This document shows positions 17,604-25,062 of a DNA stretch of 64,000 bases, one piece after another. Source of the stretch: Planctomycetota bacterium (GTDB lineage: Bacteria > Planctomycetota > Phycisphaerae > Phycisphaerales > SM1A02); contig RFON01000002.1 of the NCBI GenBank assembly GCA_009926625.1, positions 79,686-143,685 of the forward strand, read 5' to 3'. Made by a program: the position numbers and the translations under genes. The notes under the pieces were generated by a model, which saw only the letters and a program-made list of their open reading frames with translations, searched no databases and was not told the DNA's origin. The stretch's first letter is position 1; every line of letters begins with the position of its first letter.

Positions 17604-19162
17604 TGAACTCTGCCGCGACCCTGACGCTGTTCGCTTCGCTGAGCATCTGCGCGCTCGCTTCGGCGATGCCCCAGTCCTCCTCGACCGCGCAGTCGCCACC
17701 TGTCGATCCCGCGGAGTTGCAGCGTGCCATTCGGGAAATCGAGGCGCTGCGCTCGCGCATGGAGGCGCTCGAGTCGCGTCATCGCACGGATTTGGAGGCG
17801 ATGGAGCGGAAACATGATGCGGAGTTGACGGCACTGCGCAACTCGCAAGGCGACCGATGGCTTTCGCAGGAGCGCGCCGCGGAGATTCGGGAGGCCGTCC
17901 GCGAAGTCATGGCTGATGCCGCTGCTCGCGGACAGTTGCAGACCAACGGTGTGCAGGCGCAATTGGAGAACGGCAACTTCGCCCTGCGTTCCGAGGACGG
18001 GAACTTCCTCCTCAACATCGGTGGGCAGATCCAGGCGCGGTACTCCTACAACTATCAGGGACCGCAGAATCAGGCACCATCGGAGCCAGCGGAATACAAC
18101 CTTTACGGGCTCGGACTTCGACGAGTGCAGCTCATTTTTCGCGGGCATGTCCTTGATCCAAGCTGGACCTACCGGATCCAGATCAACTTCAGTCAGAACA
18201 ATCCGACCTATCAAGGGCCGAATGTGTTCCAGCAAACGATCAACGGCGCAGTCCTTGACATGGCGTACATCCGCAAGGACCTCGGGGACGGTTTCGGCGT
18301 CGTGGTCGGGCAGTGGCGATCGCAGTACAACTACGAGGAACTGGTTTCATCGCGGCACCAACAGTTCGTCGAGCGATCCATGCTGTCGCAGTACTTCACC
18401 ACCAAGTTCATCCAAGGCATTCAACTGGAGTACGGCAATGACTCATGGCGCACATGGCTGAACACGAGCGATGGCGGCGGGAACAGGAACCTTGGTATCG
18501 CGGGCGTGAACCAGACCGTGGAGTGGGCATTTGCTGGACGGGCTCAGTACAAGTTCGCGGGCGAGTGGGATGACCTGCACCGCTACTACGCGCCTCGTGG
18601 GACACCGCTCGGCGTGATGGTGGGTGCGGCGTTCAATTGGCAGCGAGGGCAATCGGAGGGCGGCGCGAACGCATTCAATGGCGACTTCATCGGCAACTCT
18701 CCAGGTGTCAATTTCTCTTGGACCGCTGATACGGCTTGGCGGTTTGATGGACTCAGCCTGTCCGCAGCGATCCTCGGCAACCACTACTACGATCGTCCTG
18801 GAGGTGTGGCGGCGCTCGAGTCGATTGGCGGGGTGTTGCAAGGCGGATACTTCCTCAGCAAGGATGTCGAACTGACCGCGCGCTGGGAGTACCTGAATGT
18901 GTCAGGTGGCACCGCTTCCGACTACACCAATCCATCCGCGTCGAACGCGCAGCACTTCTCGATCTACACCGCTGGTTTCAATTGGTACCTCGGTGGTGAG
19001 TGGGTGAAGTTCAACATGGATGCAGGTCTGACGGTGGGGGGCATCAACTTCTCCAACGGCGTTTACAACCAGTCGGTGAACAGCGGCGACTTCCGCGCCG
19101 ACACCACCTCGGGCGCGACTGGGCAGTTTGTTGCGCGAATGCAACTGGTGTTGATGTTCTGA
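17603..19162 (+). CDS. Outer-membrane porin, OprO/OprP-like, with N-terminal coiled coil
   Basis: 519 residues. A signal peptide (LTLFASLSICALASA) is followed by a heptad-rich coiled coil at about residues 32-95 (REIEALRSRMEALESRH and onward), as in trimeric porins that contact peptidoglycan. From about 110 the chain shows alternating beta strands typical of phosphate-selective porins O/P: LRSEDGNFLLNIGGQIQARY, GLGLRRVQLIFRGHVLDPSW, TYRIQINFSQ and FNWYLGGEWVKFNMD, ending in a hydrophobic LVLMF. The substrate cannot be told. Translational coupling to the third SUMF1 gene (TGATG) suggests a shared job at the outer membrane. Confidence 0.85.
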   Translation: MNSAATLTLFASLSICALASAMPQSSSTAQSPPVDPAELQRAIREIEALRSRMEALESRHRTDLEAMERKHDAELTALRNSQGDRWLSQERAAEIREAVREVMADAAARGQLQTNGVQAQLENGNFALRSEDGNFLLNIGGQIQARYSYNYQGPQNQAPSEPAEYNLYGLGLRRVQLIFRGHVLDPSWTYRIQINFSQNNPTYQGPNVFQQTINGAVLDMAYIRKDLGDGFGVVVGQWRSQYNYEELVSSRHQQFVERSMLSQYFTTKFIQGIQLEYGNDSWRTWLNTSDGGGNRNLGIAGVNQTVEWAFAGRAQYKFAGEWDDLHRYYAPRGTPLGVMVGAAFNWQRGQSEGGANAFNGDFIGNSPGVNFSWTADTAWRFDGLSLSAAILGNHYYDRPGGVAALESIGGVLQGGYFLSKDVELTARWEYLNVSGGTASDYTNPSASNAQHFSIYTAGFNWYLGGEWVKFNMDAGLTVGGINFSNGVYNQSVNSGDFRADTTSGATGQFVARMQLVLMF

Positions 19163-19173
19163 TCGAGGCTGCC

Positions 19174-20217
19174 TCAGCGAACGGGCACAACCTTGTAGGG
19201 TCGCTTGAGGAAGTCGCTCCACTCCTTGCCGATGACACCAAGTGGAACGATGTCGCCATCATTCGTGGCATCGATGCTCGCGGCCTCGGCGAGCACATAG
19301 GTTCGCCCTTCATGCTCGATGGTGCGGTCACCCTGCTTGGTGGGGACTCGGATGCCGAGGATCGCATGTCCAGATCCGTCCTTCATCTGCAGTGTCACGA
19401 CGGCGCATTCCGCGAGGCAAGCCGCGCGCAGCAGTGATGCCATGAGCACGGACTTCGAGTCGCAGTCGCCTCCGCGCAGCAGCGTCAGCAGCGGTGTACG
19501 CAGGCCGCAGCGATCCTTGCCATCCGGAAGTTCGGGAATCGTTTCATAGGGGATCGCCTGGATGAAGCGGAACACCGCTTCGACGCGGTCTCGCACCGTC
19601 GCTGGGCGCGTCCCGCCGCGCTCCGCAAGGACGCGGTCGGTCTCCTTCAGCACGGCTTGCGCCACCGGGTTGATGTCGGCGCGGCATGTGTCGATCAGCC
19701 ACTGGAAGTCCGGCTCGAGCACGCCCACCTGCGCATCGTTCGTTGGCAAGAGGCGGAGTCCATGGTGCGCGAGCTTTTCCTGCTCAAGCCGCTCGAGCCG
19801 CTTGCCCTCGGCTTCGGATCGGTAGGAGTACTGGAGCGCATCCATCGGAGCGCCAAAGTGCTGCTCGACCGCCTCCGCGCGCGCGACATCGATGCGAACC
19901 GAAACTTGGAAGCGCCATGGTTCGATGGATGGATCGCGCAGCCGACGGCCGTTCTCGTACACGATCGCTGGGGTTCCATCCGCCCAGGCAATGGAGTGCC
20001 GCACGATGCGCGGCGATACGGTCGGCAGGTCAGTCGGCGTCCGAAGCCATGCCTCGAATGCAGCGTTCGAGGGCGGTGATGAGCCCGTCGCGCGATCGCG
20101 GTCCGCTGCGCTCGCAAGCAGGGGCGCGCACAGCACAGCGATCCAGAGGGCTCGCCGTGGTCGCGCGTGTGCAGAACTCTTGTGCAGATCGCGCACTGCA
20201 AGTGGAAACTGCATCAT
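19174..20217 (-). CDS. Exported transglutaminase-like protein
   Basis: 347 residues. A hydrophobic leader (RRALWIAVLCAPLLASAA) is followed by about 150 residues without a recognised fold. A transglutaminase/peptidase-like core then shows the catalytic Cys in RGGDCDSKSVLMASLLRA, the His in GSGHAILGI and the acidic third residue in YVLAEAAS. Such proteins act as cysteine peptidases or amide ligases in the periplasm; the substrate is unknown. Two ATG codons (20217 and 20214) stand in a row. Neither has a Shine-Dalgarno, but a TATCCT box lies immediately upstream, which fits a leaderless start. Confidence 0.82.
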   Translation of the reverse strand: MMQFPLAVRDLHKSSAHARPRRALWIAVLCAPLLASAADRDRATGSSPPSNAAFEAWLRTPTDLPTVSPRIVRHSIAWADGTPAIVYENGRRLRDPSIEPWRFQVSVRIDVARAEAVEQHFGAPMDALQYSYRSEAEGKRLERLEQEKLAHHGLRLLPTNDAQVGVLEPDFQWLIDTCRADINPVAQAVLKETDRVLAERGGTRPATVRDRVEAVFRFIQAIPYETIPELPDGKDRCGLRTPLLTLLRGGDCDSKSVLMASLLRAACLAECAVVTLQMKDGSGHAILGIRVPTKQGDRTIEHEGRTYVLAEAASIDATNDGDIVPLGVIGKEWSDFLKRPYKVVPVR

Positions 20218-20220
20218 TCA

Positions 20221-20230
20221 AGGATACGCT
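20221..20230. promoter_or_regulatory. Overlapping divergent -10 elements
   Basis: The ten bases AGGATACGCT hold TACGCT on the plus strand (20225-20230, 7 bases before GTG 20238) and TATCCT on the minus strand (20226-20221, 3 or 6 bases before the ATGs at 20217/20214). The two start codons are only 20 bases apart, so one bidirectional promoter would have to serve both genes. Confidence 0.4.
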
Positions 20231-20237
20231 TCGATCC

Positions 20238-22538
20238 GTGAAGACGATGCAAACCGCCGCCCAACTGGTGCCTCTTTGGGCTCTCGCACTCGCGGGCACA
20301 TCGTCGCTGGTGGAGCCGCTGCATGCGGACATCATGCTTGCGAACGCCGTTTCGTTCCCGCTCGATCCGCTTGCATACCCGACGCATGTCGCGGTGAAGG
20401 ACATCGACGGCAACGGTGTGGTCGACTTGGTGATCACCTGCCGCGATGCGGAGGGACGCATGGCAATCGTGCGTGGGATCGGTGGCGGAGTGTTTGGACC
20501 TGTCGAAGTCATTCCGCTCGAGATGCAAACCGATTGGTGCGATGTGGTCGACGGCGATGGCGACGGGATCCTTGACATCTTCGCTGCGGTGCGCAGCGGA
20601 TGGGGTCGGGTCGCGTTCCTGAAGGGTCATGGAGACGGAACATTTGATCCCCCAGTGACCACAACTGCAGGCCGAAGCGGTGCAGGCTTGGTTGCCCGTG
20701 ACTTCAGCGGTGATGGTCGGATCGATGTGGCCATGGCGAACTACACATCGGGCAGCGTGGGTTGGTGGCATGGAACGGGTGACGGTGGGCTGATCGAGCG
20801 AGGGCATGAGCTTGTCACGCCTTGGTCCGTGTCCATTCCTTACCCGTTTCATGTTGCGAGCGGCGATGTCGATGGCGACGGCGATGTGGACTTGGCGTGC
20901 AGCGCGACGGGTTCGACTCGTTTGGTGATTCATCGAAACGCCGGCAGCGGCAACTTCGGCGCGGGCGAGGCGTGGGATGTGCCGCCCGTCGGCGAGGAAC
21001 GCCCGGCAATCGCGAACTTGGCGATCGCGGACATCGACGCGGATGGCGATCTGGACATTCTTGCCAACGGACTGCTGCTGATGTCTCCGTCGGTCACGGT
21101 GGTCTGGAAGAACGACGGGTTGGGCGGCTTTGCAGCGCGCGAGACCCGACCGGCAAACATCGAGGGGTATGCGTGGACCGTGCAGGTCGGCGACCTCGAC
21201 GGCGATGGTGATTCGGATGTGCTTGCAGGGTCCGCACTACCTGGTCGACTGACAATTGCCGAAGTCGATGCGCAGAAGGGGGGCGCCTATGTGGCGGTCA
21301 CCACGAAGTTTGCCGGCACATTCCTGCGAGACATGACGGTTGCCGACATCGATCAAGACGGAGATTCCGATGTCGTTGCAGTCGACATTGCAACGGCGCG
21401 CGTGATGATCTTCCGAAACGAGACGGGTGGGGTGGCCGGCGACGGCGATGAGGGCGGTTCGACGACCAAGCCCCGATTCGGCAGCGCGCAGGCCGCGGTT
21501 GGATGGCTTGCAGCGTGGGAGGGTTCGCAGGAATTCCTCGCGGGTGACCCTCCCGCCGTGTGCGGGAGTGGCACTGGGCTTTGCGAGGAAGTGCACGAAA
21601 CACCCGGGTGCGTGCGCACGCTCTGCTGCGAGGCGGTGTGCGCGTTCAATCCGCTCTGCTGCGAGGTGTCCTGGGATCAGCCGTGCGTTGATGCGGAAGA
21701 GGAACTGTGCGACAACTTCAACTGCCCGAGTGCCGGCAGCTGCACCGAGTTCCATCCATCGCTTGCCTGTGATGACGAGGCGTGCTGCCTGTTCTTGTGC
21801 GACTTCGATCCGTTCTGCTGCTCATCGATTTGGGATGCGGTCTGCGCGCGCGAGGCCACGATGTATTGCGGCGCATCGGCATGCGACATTGGAAGTGTGC
21901 CTGGGGCCATTCAACTTCCAGAGGCGTGCTACGCGCACTTGGATGATGGGTGCAACCCCGCCGGCGGGCGCATCGATCCGATGTGCCCGGCCGTGTACGA
22001 GTCAACGCTGACGAGCGATGTGCCAAGGGACACCGATTGGTTCAACCTGTCGGCGCTGCAGCAGGGCTCAGTGCGGGTCAAGTTCGATACGGAGCTTCCG
22101 CTGATGGTCGAAGTGGTGCGCGGGGTGTGTTCTGGCCCGCTGCAGGTGACGCGATTGACCGAAGTGCCGCCGTGTGGAAGTGCGGAGATCGATGTGGCGA
22201 TCGAGCCGGATCTCTGGCTGGTGCTTGGTGTGGGCAACAAGGACCGCGTCATTCGAGGGGAGTTCCCGTGCGACCTCACCGATCCGAACGATCCGCCGCC
22301 TGGCCCCGACGACCCGCCGTTCGTCCCTGGATACTTTGGGCTGAACTACCGCGTGGGATTCTCCGTTGGCGGTCCAGCGGGCGACTTGAACGGTGACGGT
22401 GTCGTCAGCGGACTCGACCTGACCGTGCTGCTTGGAGCATGGGGTGCGTCGGGCAACGCCGACCTGAACGGGGACGGAGTCGTGGGAGGGATCGACTTGA
22501 CGATCCTTCTCTCGAACTGGGGTTCCGTCGGCGGCTGA
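20238..22538 (+). CDS. FG-GAP/VCBS-repeat secreted protein with Cys-rich module and dockerin-type end
   Basis: 766 residues. After a signal peptide (LVPLWALALAGTSSLVEPLHA) come FG-GAP/VCBS propeller repeats with Ca-loop motifs such as VKDIDGNGVVDLVITC, DVVDGDGDGILDIF, DFSGDGRIDVAMANY and DLDGDGDSDVLAGS. Residues about 450-560 are a Cys-rich domain in two copies (CCEAVCAFNPLCCEVSWDQPC; ACCLFLCDFDPFCCSSIWDAVC). The end has two dockerin-like loops, DLNGDGVVSGLDLTVLLGAW and DLNGDGVVGGIDLTILLSNW. It is probably a surface or released adhesion or binding protein. GTG 20238 is chosen because of the -10 box; ATG 20247 is the alternative. Confidence 0.88.
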   Translation: MKTMQTAAQLVPLWALALAGTSSLVEPLHADIMLANAVSFPLDPLAYPTHVAVKDIDGNGVVDLVITCRDAEGRMAIVRGIGGGVFGPVEVIPLEMQTDWCDVVDGDGDGILDIFAAVRSGWGRVAFLKGHGDGTFDPPVTTTAGRSGAGLVARDFSGDGRIDVAMANYTSGSVGWWHGTGDGGLIERGHELVTPWSVSIPYPFHVASGDVDGDGDVDLACSATGSTRLVIHRNAGSGNFGAGEAWDVPPVGEERPAIANLAIADIDADGDLDILANGLLLMSPSVTVVWKNDGLGGFAARETRPANIEGYAWTVQVGDLDGDGDSDVLAGSALPGRLTIAEVDAQKGGAYVAVTTKFAGTFLRDMTVADIDQDGDSDVVAVDIATARVMIFRNETGGVAGDGDEGGSTTKPRFGSAQAAVGWLAAWEGSQEFLAGDPPAVCGSGTGLCEEVHETPGCVRTLCCEAVCAFNPLCCEVSWDQPCVDAEEELCDNFNCPSAGSCTEFHPSLACDDEACCLFLCDFDPFCCSSIWDAVCAREATMYCGASACDIGSVPGAIQLPEACYAHLDDGCNPAGGRIDPMCPAVYESTLTSDVPRDTDWFNLSALQQGSVRVKFDTELPLMVEVVRGVCSGPLQVTRLTEVPPCGSAEIDVAIEPDLWLVLGVGNKDRVIRGEFPCDLTDPNDPPPGPDDPPFVPGYFGLNYRVGFSVGGPAGDLNGDGVVSGLDLTVLLGAWGASGNADLNGDGVVGGIDLTILLSNWGSVGG

Positions 22539-22546
22539 GTGTCCCG

Positions 22547-22870
22547 TCAGGTGCCGTTGGCAACGGCTTCGAACGCCGTCCGCAGGCAGCGTTCCATTTC
22601 GCTTCGGATCTCCTGGTCGCCGACCGTGATCCCCTTGGACTTGAGGTCCGCGGCGAGTTTCGCGGCAACATCAGCGTCGCCCACCTTCCGCAGATCATGG
22701 GCCGTGAGTTCCTGGGCGTATGCATCGATGCCCGCGGAATCGAGCTTTGCCTTGCCCCCGAACCATTCGGCCAGCAGTTTGTTGCGCCGCGCCTCTGCCC
22801 TGAACCGCTTCTCTGCATCGAATGCGAACTTGGACTCGAAACCTTCTTCGCGCTTGGAGAAGCCGCTCAT
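22547..22870 (-). CDS. DUF1476 protein, ATP synthase inhibitor zeta-like
   Basis: 107 residues. The whole chain follows the DUF1476 family: FSKREEGFESKFAFDAE at the start, RFRAEARRNKLLAEWFG, then DAYAQELTAHDLRKVGDADV and an EIRSEM helix. In Paracoccus the zeta subunit of this family enters the F1-ATPase and blocks ATP hydrolysis. The N-terminal inhibitory stretch is present here in altered form. Members are known mainly from Alphaproteobacteria, so presence here may reflect transfer or a wider range. A perfect AAAGGAGG lies before ATG 22870. It converges with the FG-GAP gene, 8 bases apart. Confidence 0.82.
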   Translation of the reverse strand: MSGFSKREEGFESKFAFDAEKRFRAEARRNKLLAEWFGGKAKLDSAGIDAYAQELTAHDLRKVGDADVAAKLAADLKSKGITVGDQEIRSEMERCLRTAFEAVANGT

Positions 22871-22965
22871 CAGAACCTCCTTTGGGGCAACGGAGTGTAA
22901 CGAACGCACTCGACCCGCGCGGGGGAGGGGCGTTCGAGCACATTGCTGCAGTCGTCGCCCCAAAT

Positions 22966-22999
22966 GAAAAACTGGCTAGGGCACACTGCCCTAGCCAGT
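22966..22999 (-). terminator. Rho-independent terminator after the 79-residue membrane protein gene
   Basis: A perfect 13-bp stem, ACTGGCTAGGGCA / TGCCCTAGCCAGT with loop CAC (22971-22999), is followed on the minus strand by TTTTC. This is the clearest intrinsic terminator in the window. It lies 32 bases past the stop at 23032. Confidence 0.85.
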
Positions 23000-23031
23000 T
23001 GATTGATCACACGGAACCCGAAGGATTCGGA

Positions 23032-23271
23032 TCAGGTCGTGGACTGCTTCTTCGTGAACACGGCAATGATCACAAGCAAGGCGATCAGTCCGACGAAGCC
23101 ACCGTTGCCAAGTTGACTGATGAAGCTCGTCAAGTTGGAGGTGATGCTGCCGAAGAATCCAGTGTTCGTGGTACCGAAGATGATCTGCACAAGGACGCCC
23201 AAGCCGATGAAGAGCAGCATGATGTCCATGAGTTCGCGAGCCCAACCCTTGATCCAAGTGAATGCCTGCAT
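23032..23271 (-). CDS. Small two-helix membrane protein, unknown
   Basis: 79 residues. A short amphipathic N-terminus (MQAFTWIKGWARELMD) is followed by two hydrophobic helices, IMLLFIGLGVLVQIIF and FVGLIALLVIIAVF, separated by a Gly/Ser/Asn loop (GFFGSITSNLTSF). It ends in a basic KKQSTT. ATG 23271 has TCAGGAG ten bases upstream. A longer start at 23316 is possible but lacks this site. It is monocistronic, bounded by an AT-richer leader and a strong terminator. No family is recognised; the shape would fit a membrane-complex subunit, a toxin-like peptide or a stress peptide. Confidence 0.72.
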   Translation of the reverse strand: MQAFTWIKGWARELMDIMLLFIGLGVLVQIIFGTTNTGFFGSITSNLTSFISQLGNGGFVGLIALLVIIAVFTKKQSTT

Positions 23272-23529
23272 GTCTCGAAGCTCCTGAGGGATTCCTGAAC
23301 ATGGCAGTCGCACCATGCAACTGCCAACAAATCACTTATCGGCAAGTCAGCGGTTGACGGGGTGGAAATCTCTGTTCCAGTAGTCCGATAAATTTTGATC
23401 ATGGTGATGCCAAAGACCGAATTGTCCTGTTTTTGGATCACCAATCCACTTTTTGGGCTCTGAACGAATCCGAAAGATTTCTTGAACGCTCCCATGAAGT
23501 CTGCGTGGAAGCCCGACCGTTTTGATTGA

Positions 23530-23535
23530 TATGCT
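23530..23535 (+). promoter_or_regulatory. Putative -10 element of the Gld-type ABC operon
   Basis: TATGCT ends 12 bases before ATG 23548, with no Shine-Dalgarno. It sits at the edge of the AT-richer stretch 23300-23540. No clear -35 is seen. Confidence 0.35.
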
Positions 23536-23547
23536 CCGCCGCCCAAA

Positions 23548-24318
23548 ATGGCATTCGCATCGTCCATGACCCCACTCATTCGCGCTGAAAACCTCTCCAA
23601 ACGCTTCGGTCACATCGAGGCAGTCCGCGGCGTCACCTTGGAGGTTTCTGCTGGCGAAGTCGTCGGATTCCTCGGTCCCAACGGCGCCGGCAAGACGACG
23701 ACGATGCGGATGATCACTGGGTTCCTCGAGCCAACGCAAGGTCAGGTCACGCTGCAGGGTTTCTCACTCGATGCGTCACCCATTCTGGCCAAGCGTGCGT
23801 TCGGCTACCTGCCCGAGGGTGCGCCCGCGTATCCCGACATGAGCGTGCTCGAGTACTTGCAGTTCATCGGGCAGGTGCGCGGATTCGGTGGGAAGGCACT
23901 CGATGAGCGCATCGCCTCGGTGGTTTCGCAGGTGCACTTGGAACGAGTCCAACATCAAACCATCGAGACACTGTCGAAGGGTTTCAAGCGGCGCGTGGGA
24001 ATTGCCCAGGCGATCCTGCACGACCCTCCGATCCTGATCATGGATGAACCGACCGACGGGCTCGATCCCAACCAAAAGCACGAGGTGCGTCAATTGATCC
24101 GCAGCATGGGTTCAACCAAAGCCATCGTGCTGTCGACGCACATCCTTGAGGAGGTCGAGGCGGTGTGCACGCGGGTGATCCTGATCGCCGCAGGCAAGAT
24201 CGTTTTCGATGGGCGCCCGCAGGAGTTCGAGGCTCGCGCTCCAGCGTCCGTGCAGCGCAACCGAATGGATCATGTCTTCCGCGAACTGACTTCTGCGGGC
24301 GCAGAGGTGCGTTCATGA
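23548..24318 (+). CDS. ABC transporter ATP-binding protein (GldA-like)
   Basis: 256 residues. It has the Walker A GPNGAGKTT, the Q-loop region FGYLPEGAPAYPDMSV, a degenerate signature TLSKGFKRRVGIAQA in place of LSGGQ, Walker B ILIMDEPTDGLD, and the switch His in STHILEEVEA. The subfamily (GldA, NatA, ABC-2 type) powers an exporter with the two downstream membrane genes. ATG 23548 and 23566 are both possible; homologs start near MTPLIRAENLSKRFG, while the -10 spacing fits 23548. It overlaps the permease gene by 4 bases. Confidence 0.92.
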   Translation: MAFASSMTPLIRAENLSKRFGHIEAVRGVTLEVSAGEVVGFLGPNGAGKTTTMRMITGFLEPTQGQVTLQGFSLDASPILAKRAFGYLPEGAPAYPDMSVLEYLQFIGQVRGFGGKALDERIASVVSQVHLERVQHQTIETLSKGFKRRVGIAQAILHDPPILIMDEPTDGLDPNQKHEVRQLIRSMGSTKAIVLSTHILEEVEAVCTRVILIAAGKIVFDGRPQEFEARAPASVQRNRMDHVFRELTSAGAEVRS

Positions 24319-25061
24319 GCGGAAGCGTGCAGCCCTGGCGAGCGATCTTCCGCCGCGAGTTCCGTTCGTACTTTGCCACGCCACTCGCGGCGGTGTTCCT
24401 CGTCGTGTTCCTCTTCCTTGCGGGGATATTCACCTTCTCGCTCGGCGGCTTGTATGAACGCGGGCAGGCGGACCTTCGTCCGTTCTTCGACTTCGCGCCA
24501 TGGCTCCTGCTGTTTCTCGCGCCTGCCGTGTCGATGCGGCTCTGGGCGGAGGAGCGTCGCCTCGGCACGATCGAAGTGTTGACGACCCTGCCGCTGCCGG
24601 TGTGGCAAGCGGTGCTTGGAAAGTTCCTCGCCGCGTGGGCGTTCAGCGTCATGGCGATCGTGTTGACGGTGCCACTGTGGATGACCGTGTCGTGGCTCGG
24701 CGATCCAGACCAGGGAATGATCGTCGCGGGCTATGTGGCGACAGCGCTCATGTCGGGATTGTTCTTGGCGCTCGGAGGAGTGGTCTCCGCGCTGACGAAG
24801 AATCAGGTGATCGCCTTCGTGGTGACCGTGGTGGCGTGCTTCCTGCTGATGGTGAGCGGGTTTCCCGTCGTGCTGGATTTCCTTCGAGGCTGGGCGCTGC
24901 CAAGCGTGGTCGATGCCGTGGCAAGCCTCAGCACGCTGACGCATTTCGCCAGTCTCACGCGCGGCGTCCTCGATCTCCGCGATGTTGCGTACTTCATCGT
25001 CGGGATCGCCGTGCTGGTGCTCGCGACCACGTTCCTGATCGACTGGAAGAAGAGTGCCTGA
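24315..25061 (+). CDS. ABC-2 type permease (GldF-like)
   Basis: 248 residues with six hydrophobic helices, starting with WRAIFRREFRSYFATPLAAVFLVVFLF as in GldF and related ABC-2 permeases. The cytosolic motif AEERRLGTIEVLTTLPLPVWQ between helices 2 and 3 is typical of this family. The start overlaps the ATPase gene (ATGA), so the two subunits are made together. The gene directly precedes the GldG-like partner. Confidence 0.9.
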   Translation: MSGSVQPWRAIFRREFRSYFATPLAAVFLVVFLFLAGIFTFSLGGLYERGQADLRPFFDFAPWLLLFLAPAVSMRLWAEERRLGTIEVLTTLPLPVWQAVLGKFLAAWAFSVMAIVLTVPLWMTVSWLGDPDQGMIVAGYVATALMSGLFLALGGVVSALTKNQVIAFVVTVVACFLLMVSGFPVVLDFLRGWALPSVVDAVASLSTLTHFASLTRGVLDLRDVAYFIVGIAVLVLATTFLIDWKKSA

Positions 25062-25062
25062 C

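Noticed and set aside
23347..23600. Minus-strand frame in the AT-richer gap (DDANAILGGGAYQ onward)
   Set aside because: No start with a ribosome-binding site, no recognisable motif, and it reads into the small membrane-protein gene in another frame; probably chance.
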